64,000 nt of DNA from a bacterium. GTDB lineage: Bacteria > Patescibacteriota > Gracilibacteria > JAUYGZ01. The notes under the pieces are model-generated. The model was not told the origin of the DNA. It was given only the letters and a program-made list of their open reading frames with translations, and did not search any database. Where the stretch lies: positions 62,001 to 126,000 of the forward strand of contig JAUYGZ010000008.1 in NCBI GenBank assembly GCA_030690415.1, in the 5' to 3' direction. A program made the translations under genes and the position numbers. Below are positions 1 to 7,277 of this stretch, one piece after another; the stretch's first letter is position 1, and each line of letters opens with the position of its first letter.

Positions 1-1
1 T

Positions 2-619
2 CTCGAACTATTCATCGGGCACCCCATCGGCTCCGTTAGATCCCTTGGCTGGTTTGGCTTCGCGGCTGATCCTCCGACTCTTGCTCATCGGGCAGTCGTT
101 GATGCTGTCCTGGGATCTGGCCTGGTGGAAAAGGTGATCGTATTCCCATCAGGGCGTCTGGACTACAAGGAATTTCAGTGCACCGACTGGCAACGAGCTG
201 AAATGGTTGAGCTCTGGAAAGCTGCAGCTGACTACGGAGATGATGTCCTCGTGAGCCGCTTTGACCTGATCAGGGACAGGGCTTTTTACTGGTATGATCT
301 TTGGAGACACCTACATCAAATCGCACCGAAAATTGAGCATTTTTTTGTTCTTGGCTCGAAAGAATATGCTGAAATAGAAAGGAAATGGGATAGAGGTGTT
401 GAACTCATGTTTAATGCCCGATTTATCGTCATCCCACGGAGTGGATACCCCCTCAAGAGCATTCAAAGCAAGGATTATCTCCTTCCTCTCCCTCCCATTT
501 CTGGATCCAGTACACAGGCGAGGAAGGGAGAGCGTACCCTCCTCGATGAGCAGGTCAGAAAGTACATTGTAGAACATCATCTCTATAGCTCTCATGCCTC
601 TCTCCTCTCAACAGCTTGA
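2..619 (+). CDS. nadD: Nicotinate-nucleotide adenylyltransferase (5' end outside window)
   Basis: NadD joins nicotinate mononucleotide to ATP, giving deamido-NAD, the substrate of the NadE encoded next. The frame is open from base 2 with no stop, so the GTG at 125 is an internal codon and the true start lies upstream of the window. About 205 residues are visible. Near the N-terminal end the sequence FGFAADPPTLAHRAV matches the nucleotidyltransferase GxFDPxxxxH motif. Near the C-terminus GSSTQAR matches the SSTxIR motif, followed by a YIVEHHLY ending typical of NadD. The last 26 bases overlap the nadE start, so translation is probably coupled. Family knowledge: this pair makes NAD from the nicotinate branch. 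Confidence 0.85.
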   Translation, partial: LELFIGHPIGSVRSLGWFGFAADPPTLAHRAVVDAVLGSGLVEKVIVFPSGRLDYKEFQCTDWQRAEMVELWKAAADYGDDVLVSRFDLIRDRAFYWYDLWRHLHQIAPKIEHFFVLGSKEYAEIERKWDRGVELMFNARFIVIPRSGYPLKSIQSKDYLLPLPPISGSSTQARKGERTLLDEQVRKYIVEHHLYSSHASLLSTA

Positions 620-1478
620 ATCTGTCATCACAAAAGCTTCTCACGCACTTGCGGAATACTGCATGAATGCTGAGATTCACACGACGGTGACCGGAATCTC
701 GGGGGGTTTGGACAGCGCGGTAACCCTTGCTCTAGCCAAAAGAGCCAGTCAGAATGCCATTTCTCAGGGTTTTGAGCTGCGAGCACTCGGACTCATATTA
801 CCCTGTCACTCCGATCCGGATCATGCTATTTTGGCCAAACAATTGATTCAACAGGTCGGAGCTGAGTTGATCGAAGTTGATCTGACGGGTGTGTATGATC
901 ACATCGAAGCAGGGGTTCTCAAGCCACTTGCTGAACGATTGCTTGAATATCAGGATACGGATCAGGAGGGGCGGTATAGGACCTCACAGGGGAATGTGAA
1001 AGCTCGACTAAGAATGGCTCTTGGCACCTATTATGTAGCTAATATGGTCAATGGTTTGGTCCTCTCGACCGACAATTATTCAGAATACTGGATGGGTTTT
1101 TGGACATTACACGGTGATGTGGGAGATTTTGGGATGATTCAGGAGCTCTGGAAGGGGGATGAGCTCATTCAGATCGCTGAGTATCTTGATATCCCCAGAG
1201 AAATCCTCGCCGCAGCTCCGACAGATGGACTCGGAGTCCAACCAGGAGGAGACGAAGCTCAGCTTGGGGCCCCTTATCCGATTGTTGATCGGGTTTTGAA
1301 AGATTTATTGGGGAAGGGGATTGATCTGAATGGGGATGAAAAACAACTAGATAAACTCCCTCAAATCGATGGGATTGAATCGGAATTGGTAAAGAAAATA
1401 GCTAAAAGAGCCTTGAATAATGCTTTTAAGAGGAGACATTCGGTGAATTTGAGCAGGAAGGACTTGGGACTAGAGTAA
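594..1478 (+). CDS. nadE: NH3-dependent NAD+ synthetase
   Basis: NadE amidates deamido-NAD to NAD in an ATP-dependent cytosolic reaction. The 294-residue protein has the PP-loop SGGLDS at residues 36-41. Further on it has the family pattern LSTDNYSEYWMGFWTLHGD followed by GDFGMI and the segment with PTDGLG. The length fits the ammonia-only form; no glutaminase (CN hydrolase) domain is fused, so nitrogen must come from ammonia or a separate partner. The ATG at 594 lies inside the nadD reading frame. No strong Shine-Dalgarno sequence is visible, which fits translation coupled to nadD. Confidence 0.93.
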   Translation: MPLSSQQLESVITKASHALAEYCMNAEIHTTVTGISGGLDSAVTLALAKRASQNAISQGFELRALGLILPCHSDPDHAILAKQLIQQVGAELIEVDLTGVYDHIEAGVLKPLAERLLEYQDTDQEGRYRTSQGNVKARLRMALGTYYVANMVNGLVLSTDNYSEYWMGFWTLHGDVGDFGMIQELWKGDELIQIAEYLDIPREILAAAPTDGLGVQPGGDEAQLGAPYPIVDRVLKDLLGKGIDLNGDEKQLDKLPQIDGIESELVKKIAKRALNNAFKRRHSVNLSRKDLGLE

Positions 1479-1534
1479 GATTGTCATTGAGGACCCTGAA
1501 TCTGATTTCTTCTCTATTTGAGCGGTTTTTCTGA

Positions 1535-1563
1535 TTGACATGGTATATTTTATCATATATAGT
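1535..1563 (+). promoter_or_regulatory. Sigma70-type promoter for the VanW gene
   Basis: TTGACA at 1535-1540 and TATAGT at 1558-1563 are separated by 17 bases. The predicted transcript starts about 30 bases before the ATG at 1601. The AT-rich stretch 1479-1600 holds no other feature that I can see. Confidence 0.7.
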
Positions 1564-1600
1564 AATATGAATTGTTTATTTGTCAATTACCGCCAAAATT

Positions 1601-3304
1601 ATGGAAGATCTCTTGCTGCTACCCCCGCCAAGTGGCAAAAAAGAGGAGAGGAGGGTGCTCAAAAATCGTGTCATCGGAGTTGTTTTTGGCCTCCTGGTCT
1701 TCGTCGGAGGAACAGGCACTCTTTATTCAGCCCTGGCCGGTAGACTGGGAGGAGACACAGAGGTATTACGGGCCAATTTTGTCCTCGAGCCGGAGCTAAA
1801 CGACCAGGAAAATATCGCAAATAAGATCGCCGAGGTACTTCCCCCCAATGCACCTTCAAAAACTCTTATTCGAACTTCTGAAGCACCAACCACTCTCACA
1901 TTAGCTGTTCAAAAGAATAATCAACTCGTCACAGTACTGGTCGACGGGAAATCAAACAGCGAACAATCTCTAGATGACCTTGGCATATCTTTCCAACCCC
2001 AGGGGGCAGGGTCTCATGTGGATCTAACTCTTGATCGGACCAAGTGGAATTCATTTCTCGAACAATTGGCTCAAGAGGTATCGGTCCCCTCAGTAAACTC
2101 GGATCTCCTCTGGACTCAGGACAATGGATGGAGTATCCACCAGGGGGTTGCAGGCCGCACCTTGAATTCCAGTCACTTGGCATTAGCCCTTGACCGTCTT
2201 ACTCGTCAACTCGAGTCTCAGCAAACGAACCTGACTCTCCAACTGACAACCACCAGCTTGAAGTCGAGCGCAGGTGAAGAAGATGCGCTCATTCAAGATC
2301 AGCTTCATCACATCCAACGACTCGTTGAAATTCCCATTGTCGTTCGAATCGGTAACGAAGATCATATCCTGGATATGAATACACAAAAGGATTTCATCAG
2401 GATCGATGAACACGGTGTTTCTCTCAATGAAACTCTTGTCCGTTCATGGCTTCAGGAGCTGGAAAAAGGAGCTTATCGGGAGACCAATACCATCCGCATC
2501 ACGGGAAAAAATGAAGTCCGTCCCGGTATTTTCAAGGCCATCACAGATGGTGAGTTTCTAGAAGGACAACGCATTAGCTCAGATGAAATCTACAAGGACC
2601 TGGTCGCCATGCTGGACGATAATGCTGTGGAAGAAAGGGTTATCACTGCAAAAGTCTTCGAAATTCCCCTCAAGGTCTATTCAGAGTTGGAAGGAGAAGA
2701 CTATGATCTCCTCAGTGTCGGGTACTCTGAGTACTCCCACGGGAACGCTCCAAATCGAGTCCACAATGTCAAGAATGGCCTTGCTCTCATTAATGGGTCT
2801 CTGATCGAGCCGGGAGCAGAAATTTCGTTTAATAAAAATCTGGGGAATGATTGGAGCAACTTTCTCATGGGCTGGGGTATTTTCGGGACTGTCGCAAAGC
2901 CGGTCCTTGGCGGTGGACTCTGTCAGGTTTCAACCACTTTTTATAGATCCATCGCCTGGCTCGGAGTACCCGTCACGATGCGCCAGCCGCATAGCTGGGA
3001 TCTCAGCTACTATCGTCAGGGGGGGTATGGTCTGGACGCAACGGTGTATCCGGCAGAAGGACTGGATGTGAAGGCGATCAATGACTATGGTAGCCACCTC
3101 TTCTTTTATTCCTATACCAGACCAGAGACGGAAGAAGCATTTGTCCTTGTCTATGGGAAGAAGGATGGAAGAAAAGTAAATCTCTTCCCGGATGAAGAAT
3201 ACATTCCAAAAAATGGCGCGAAGACGATTTGGTGGACACAGACTATCGAGTATCCTGACGGAGAGGTGAAAGAAAACCGAATCGAGAGTCGTTATCGTTC
3301 GTAG
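1601..3304 (+). CDS. VanW family membrane-anchored protein
   Basis: A 567-residue envelope protein. A basic N-terminus is followed by one transmembrane segment (about residues 26-48), then an outer region with the repeat pattern of peptidoglycan-binding-type domains that often precede VanW. The VanW domain lies at the C-terminal end, with the landmarks HGNAPNRVHNV, LGGGLCQVSTTFY and the tail PDGEVKENRIESRYRS. VanW occurs in vancomycin-resistance clusters and in many CPR genomes, but its biochemical role is not established. I chose ATG 1601 rather than the upstream TTG at 1580 because it sits about 30 bases after the predicted transcription start. Confidence 0.85.
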   Translation: MEDLLLLPPPSGKKEERRVLKNRVIGVVFGLLVFVGGTGTLYSALAGRLGGDTEVLRANFVLEPELNDQENIANKIAEVLPPNAPSKTLIRTSEAPTTLTLAVQKNNQLVTVLVDGKSNSEQSLDDLGISFQPQGAGSHVDLTLDRTKWNSFLEQLAQEVSVPSVNSDLLWTQDNGWSIHQGVAGRTLNSSHLALALDRLTRQLESQQTNLTLQLTTTSLKSSAGEEDALIQDQLHHIQRLVEIPIVVRIGNEDHILDMNTQKDFIRIDEHGVSLNETLVRSWLQELEKGAYRETNTIRITGKNEVRPGIFKAITDGEFLEGQRISSDEIYKDLVAMLDDNAVEERVITAKVFEIPLKVYSELEGEDYDLLSVGYSEYSHGNAPNRVHNVKNGLALINGSLIEPGAEISFNKNLGNDWSNFLMGWGIFGTVAKPVLGGGLCQVSTTFYRSIAWLGVPVTMRQPHSWDLSYYRQGGYGLDATVYPAEGLDVKAINDYGSHLFFYSYTRPETEEAFVLVYGKKDGRKVNLFPDEEYIPKNGAKTIWWTQTIEYPDGEVKENRIESRYRS

Positions 3305-3345
3305 AGAAAATTATGAACCCCTGAGAAAGATATGCCATCTTTCTT

Positions 3346-3366
3346 CCCCTTGTAAGGGGTTAGGGG
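3346..3366 (-). repeat. Dispersed repeat containing CCCCTTGTAAGGGG
   Basis: The minus strand here reads CCCCTAACCCCTTACAAGGG followed by G, identical to 41826-41846 on the plus strand. A 15-base core also occurs at 42434-42448 inside a coding region. It contains a 14-base imperfect palindrome and lies in the gap between the VanW gene and miaA. Confidence 0.75.
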
Positions 3367-3394
3367 TAAAATACGCAGGCTCATAATAGAGCCC

Positions 3395-4336
3395 ATGATG
3401 AAGATCAAAACACCTGACCAGATCTCACTCGAGATCAGATCATTTCTTGATACTGCTAAAAACCCCCTCCTGGTCGTTGTCGGCCCGACGGCTTCCGGGA
3501 AGACCAAGCTTGCGGTGCATCTGGCGAAACAATTCAATGGTGAGATCATCAATGCTGATTCCCGTCAAATCTATGAGGAAATGAAAATTGGGAACGAACT
3601 CACAAAACCGGAAGAGATGGAGGGTATCCAGCATCACCTCCTGGGCTGTTATCCGATCTCGTCGAACATTTCTATAGCAGAATACAAGCGCGATGCTGAA
3701 GCAGTAATTGGAGATGTTCTCAAGCGAGGTAAACTTCCCATCCTCTGCGGCGGCTCCGTCATGTGGATTGACGCGGTGGTGGACAATTATGTCATCCCGG
3801 AAGGGAACCCTGATTGGAAACTGAGAGCTGAACTGGAGAAGAAGGGGATTGATGAATTGCTGGAGGAACTGGATCGGATTGATCAGGAGTCGGCGGAGCA
3901 CTTGCGTGGCGAACGAAACAAGCGATATATCATTCGTGCGCTGGAGATTTACTCTCAAACAGGACGGAAGAAGTCTGAGATCATGAAGAAGGGAATTCGA
4001 AAATATGAAATCTTCAAGCTCGCTCCCTATCGAGACCGGAAAGATATTTATAAGCGGATTAACGAGCGAACAGCCTATCAGGTCGATCATGGAATGATCC
4101 CGGAGGTTCAGGCTTTGGTCAACAAATACTCGAAAGGCGATCCTCGAAAACTTCTTGAACTGGGCTGGCCTGGGATCACTTCGATCGGGTGCAAGGAGGT
4201 AATTCCCTATTTGCTGAACGAAATCACGAAGGAAGAGTTGATTTCAACCCTGCAGCAGCACAATCGAAACTATGCGAAGCGACAATTGACTTGGCTGCGA
4301 AAAGACCAGGAAGTCAACTGGATTCAGAGGATTTAA
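3395..4336 (+). CDS. miaA: tRNA dimethylallyltransferase
   Basis: MiaA transfers a dimethylallyl group to N6 of A37 in tRNAs that read codons starting with U. The 313-residue protein has the P-loop GPTASGKT, then the family motif INADSRQIYEEM and an ending with RNYAKRQLTWLRKD, as usual for MiaA. The motif normally written GGTGLY is replaced by GGSVMWIDAV, a moderate divergence. The usual substrates (tRNAs reading UNN codons) are not in this window. The ATG at 3395 is directly followed by a second ATG. A repeat occupies the gap in front of the gene. Confidence 0.93.
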   Translation: MMKIKTPDQISLEIRSFLDTAKNPLLVVVGPTASGKTKLAVHLAKQFNGEIINADSRQIYEEMKIGNELTKPEEMEGIQHHLLGCYPISSNISIAEYKRDAEAVIGDVLKRGKLPILCGGSVMWIDAVVDNYVIPEGNPDWKLRAELEKKGIDELLEELDRIDQESAEHLRGERNKRYIIRALEIYSQTGRKKSEIMKKGIRKYEIFKLAPYRDRKDIYKRINERTAYQVDHGMIPEVQALVNKYSKGDPRKLLELGWPGITSIGCKEVIPYLLNEITKEELISTLQQHNRNYAKRQLTWLRKDQEVNWIQRI

Positions 4337-4371
4337 GCTCTCAAGGTCGTGCAAGAAGAACATTTTTCCGC

Positions 4372-4377
4372 TATAAT
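4372..4377 (+). promoter_or_regulatory. -10 element TATAAT before the two-TM protein gene
   Basis: A perfect TATAAT lies 29 bases before the ATG at 4407. The candidate -35 (GTGCAA, 4349-4354) is poor, so only the -10 is convincing. Confidence 0.5.
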
Positions 4378-4406
4378 ACTATGAACAATAAAACCAATAC
4401 AAACTC

Positions 4407-5108
4407 ATGCAGTGGAAAGAACTTGAAGGTATTATTCATGATCACAGCAAGGCTCTGAAGAGTGAGCAGGTTGAGGAAATCTCTTCTGAACTCCTGAAGG
4501 ATCTCGGCAATGGCGACAAACCGCTTCAGGCAGCTAAGATTGCATACGTATTGGCGCTGCTTCAGCTCAGGACGCAGTTTCCCAATGCTGAAAAGTGTCT
4601 GCAGTTTATTCAACACCTCAAAACGATTCTGGATCACGAAGTGCAGGATGCTGAGCTGAGTGAATCAGAACATTCTTTGGCCCACCTGGTGTATGTCAGA
4701 AAGCTGGCGGAACATTACTATCACCACCTCATGATGCTGGCGGAAGGTCATCAGGAAGGTAAGATTGTCGCTGAACTCAAGACCCTTAGGAGAAAAAACC
4801 ATATCCAGCTGCTCAAACTTCAAACCAGTTCCAACCCCTTCTGGAGACAGGAAAGAAATGTGATCAGGAAAGCCATGAGAAGCCATTATCTCTTTACCGC
4901 TTTGATCTTCAGCATCGCTCTGTTTTTTGCCTGGGACACCTTCTGGAGCCTGATGGATTATGGTATGGCTCAGATGATCTACAGCGAATATCCGGTTGAA
5001 GCGGTATCGACCATCGTTCAAAAAGTTCTGCTACTGCTCTTTTCTCTGAGCTTTGTCTGGGGATTTGTGAGTTATCAGAGAGGGCATTCAACGGAGGAAG
5101 CGGCCTAG
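4407..5108 (+). CDS. Hypothetical protein with C-terminal membrane hairpin
   Basis: A 233-residue protein that I do not recognise. Residues 1-150 are predicted helical and charged, with many Leu, Lys, Glu and His. Two hydrophobic segments follow, about residues 163-182 (LFTALIFSIALFFAWD) and 200-222 (VQKVLLLLFSLSFVWGFVSY), joined by a short loop. The topology suggests a cytoplasmic helical domain anchored by a C-terminal hairpin. It follows miaA with a 70-base gap and has its own TATAAT. No catalytic motif is visible. Confidence 0.7.
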   Translation: MQWKELEGIIHDHSKALKSEQVEEISSELLKDLGNGDKPLQAAKIAYVLALLQLRTQFPNAEKCLQFIQHLKTILDHEVQDAELSESEHSLAHLVYVRKLAEHYYHHLMMLAEGHQEGKIVAELKTLRRKNHIQLLKLQTSSNPFWRQERNVIRKAMRSHYLFTALIFSIALFFAWDTFWSLMDYGMAQMIYSEYPVEAVSTIVQKVLLLLFSLSFVWGFVSYQRGHSTEEAA

Positions 5109-5123
5109 ATGTCATTTTACGGT

Positions 5124-5152
5124 TTGACAATTCTGATTAATTGGTCTATTTT
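5124..5152 (+). promoter_or_regulatory. Promoter for the small FDW gene
   Basis: TTGACA at 5124-5129 and TATTTT at 5147-5152 with a 17-base spacer. The predicted start is about 20 bases before the ATG at 5180, leaving a very short leader without a clear Shine-Dalgarno sequence. Confidence 0.6.
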
Positions 5153-5179
5153 GCGTGCCTGAATTTTTGTTAAAAATGT

Positions 5180-5437
5180 ATGACAACGCCAGATTCTGAA
5201 TATCCCCCTTTGCAATTTGATTGGAAAAGAATTCTGCCGGGTGAGGTGAGAAATATCGACGGGGAAATTATCCCGAGAAATATTGTAGAGAGGAAAATGA
5301 AGGGTGCGGTCAATCTGGACACTTTTTTATCTGCATATCGAAGCCTCCTTATCACCGTCTTTCAAGGTAAAAGTTCTGATAAATCTGATGACGAGCTGGA
5401 TGCATTTATTCGTGATGCCTTTAGTCAAAACGAGTAA
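5180..5437 (+). CDS. Small acidic protein with FDW motif (copy 1 of a two-gene module)
   Basis: An 85-residue protein of unknown family. It has FDW at residues 13-15, then VRNIDGEIIPRNIV (23-36), and ends with an acidic helix containing DDELDAFIRDAF. The same layout occurs in the 95-residue protein at 58132-58419 (FDW 20-22, VKNNWGEPLPDIIV 30-43, LRDAI near the end), so I consider them paralogs. Both sit tail to tail with a gene for a PD-(D/E)XK-like protein; here the gap is 18 bases. The repeated pairing suggests that the two products work together, for example as inhibitor and enzyme. That is inference. Confidence 0.75.
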   Translation: MTTPDSEYPPLQFDWKRILPGEVRNIDGEIIPRNIVERKMKGAVNLDTFLSAYRSLLITVFQGKSSDKSDDELDAFIRDAFSQNE

Positions 5438-5455
5438 ATATCCTCAATTCTTATT

Positions 5456-7120
5456 CTATGCGGCTCTCCCAAAAGCAAAGTTGATGATTTCATGGGATTG
5501 TTTGGTGTATTTTTTGAGAAAATCTCTGCCTTTCCAGTTCAGGAGGTTCTGATAGGTATCATCGTAGGCCTTTCTAAAAAATTTTTGATCATTAATGTCT
5601 GGCATGTTTCCAGATGTTATTCTTTCATAGATTTCTTTCAGGAGTTCTACTCTGAAGTCTAGGCTAAGATCGTTATAGAATTCCCTTCTTGGAAGATCTT
5701 CAACTTCTACCACCTCAAGTTCGGGAGTCCTTTCCATGAATAGCTTACTGTTAGACACCTTTCGGGCTATTTGAGGATTGAAATGAAGCTCCTTTGCGAC
5801 CGTTCTCAGTATTTCTCCATTATAAGTAGCAATTTCCTGGTCTTTTTTTCCATCCTCTCCTTCTTCCTCTATTTCACCCTTCTTTGGTTCCGTTTTCATT
5901 TTGAAATCGATGCCAAATAGTTTCCAACCGTCTTTCAATTTTCTTTCTATGAAGAGATCGACTCCTCTCAGATCGATTTTCTTACCGACTCGAATGACCT
6001 TTATGTTTTTTTTATTATCGTAAGCTGCTTCTGCCAGGATGTACGACATGATTTTTTCAGCAAATTTTCCCCAGGTGATCTGCTTCATTTTTCTCTCTTC
6101 TTCTTCGGTAGGGAATCGTACATCCTCCAGGATTCTCCCACCAAAAAGCTCTGCATCTCGCGCCAGCAGCTTTGTTCTCACTTTCATCGCTTCTTTATGC
6201 GCTTCAAGAGTCTTCATATCTTTTTCCCATTGCTGGTACAAGGCTTTCATCCCTTCTAAATCAAGCTGCCTTTCGGAAATCATGTCACGATGAGCAATGA
6301 TTTCTTCCCACGGCTGAGTGTTGGATGAGAGCTCCCTCATGAGTGCATCGAATGATCTGTATTTATTCAGTGTTTCTGGTTGAAAAAATGTCTTGAAGTA
6401 AGCATCAATCTCTTCGTTCTCTCCCATGAGAGCAACCATCATAGCTTTGTGCGCGGAATCTATACCAGCCAGTTCATCTTGTTCCTGAGCTTTTTCCGAT
6501 AGTGGTATTGAGATTTGTTCTCTGACTGTTTTTAGCAACTCATTTCGTATCCTTTCTCTCTCTTTTTCTTCTTCTACCCTTAGACTCTTTTCCTTCTTAT
6601 GTTGAATTTCTACAAGCTCTTTTAGCAGAGTAACAATCCTTGGTATGACCCGAATCAGGTCCATCAGGACTTTTTGCCGACTTTTCGGCTTTCCTATTGG
6701 AAGAATTGGATGCTCGCCAGATTGATCTTCAAAAAGAATTTCCTTGTAGGCCTTCATAATCTGTTCATCATCTGTTCCGTTCGGGAGTCCCCGCAGAAGA
6801 GCATCAATTTCCTGTATTCGAAAAGGTGTTCGAAGCTCCTTGAGCAAGTATTGAAGCCTATTCCCATGATCAATCAGAAATCGAAGTGATTGGATAGAAG
6901 TCTCAGAAGGACGATCGTGGGAATAGCTCTTTCCGAACAATTCTTCGAAGATTTTGAACGCATCATTGTCCAATTCTTTTTTGTAAGCACGCCTGAGGAC
7001 AGAGAGGAGATCTGTCCTTTTCTGAATCTCCTGAATCATATCTTTGGCCTCCTGCAGCAGTTGTTCCTCAGATTTTTGAGGAGCATTTTCTAATGTTTTT
7101 TCTAGAGGTATTTTTTGCAT
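5456..7120 (-). CDS. PD-(D/E)XK-like protein with long helical N-terminus (copy 1)
   Basis: A 554-residue protein, not recognised as a named family. Residues 1-320 are helical and charged, with a coiled-coil stretch near 175-200. The C-terminal part has TWGKF at 349-353, Asp388 in GVDLFIE and Asp405-x-Lys407 in GIDFKMKT. The spacing D-x16-D-x-K with surrounding beta-like hydrophobic strands fits the PD-(D/E)XK nuclease fold. The 421-residue product at 58434 shares TWGKF, the Asp and DxK at nearly the same distances, and an upstream WEKD segment. Both may be nucleases or nuclease-fold binding proteins. No helicase or methylase lies beside it, so it is not an obvious restriction system. Confidence 0.7.
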   Translation of the reverse strand: MQKIPLEKTLENAPQKSEEQLLQEAKDMIQEIQKRTDLLSVLRRAYKKELDNDAFKIFEELFGKSYSHDRPSETSIQSLRFLIDHGNRLQYLLKELRTPFRIQEIDALLRGLPNGTDDEQIMKAYKEILFEDQSGEHPILPIGKPKSRQKVLMDLIRVIPRIVTLLKELVEIQHKKEKSLRVEEEKERERIRNELLKTVREQISIPLSEKAQEQDELAGIDSAHKAMMVALMGENEEIDAYFKTFFQPETLNKYRSFDALMRELSSNTQPWEEIIAHRDMISERQLDLEGMKALYQQWEKDMKTLEAHKEAMKVRTKLLARDAELFGGRILEDVRFPTEEEERKMKQITWGKFAEKIMSYILAEAAYDNKKNIKVIRVGKKIDLRGVDLFIERKLKDGWKLFGIDFKMKTEPKKGEIEEEGEDGKKDQEIATYNGEILRTVAKELHFNPQIARKVSNSKLFMERTPELEVVEVEDLPRREFYNDLSLDFRVELLKEIYERITSGNMPDINDQKFFRKAYDDTYQNLLNWKGRDFLKKYTKQSHEIINFAFGRAA

Positions 7121-7170
7121 GTGTATTTTTTCATTTCAAACCAAGGAACCGGGCCCTAGGCTTTCTGCCT

Positions 7171-7199
7171 ATTATATCATATTTTCGATACCTTTGCCA
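7171..7199 (-). promoter_or_regulatory. Promoter for the PD-(D/E)XK-like gene
   Basis: On the minus strand TGGCAA (7199-7194) and TATAAT (7176-7171) have a 17-base spacer. The predicted leader to the ATG at 7120 is about 45 bases. Confidence 0.55.
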
Positions 7200-7277
7200 G
7201 CAGCGCTACCAGCTTGAAGATCTCGCTTCAACAGTTCCCGTGCTAGAGTGTTTTTTGAATCATTAATTCTAGGTTCC

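Noticed and set aside
5456-7120. Restriction-modification system around the PD-(D/E)XK-like proteins
   Set aside because: No DNA methyltransferase or specificity gene is next to either copy; the methyltransferase at 29634 is distant and of unknown substrate.
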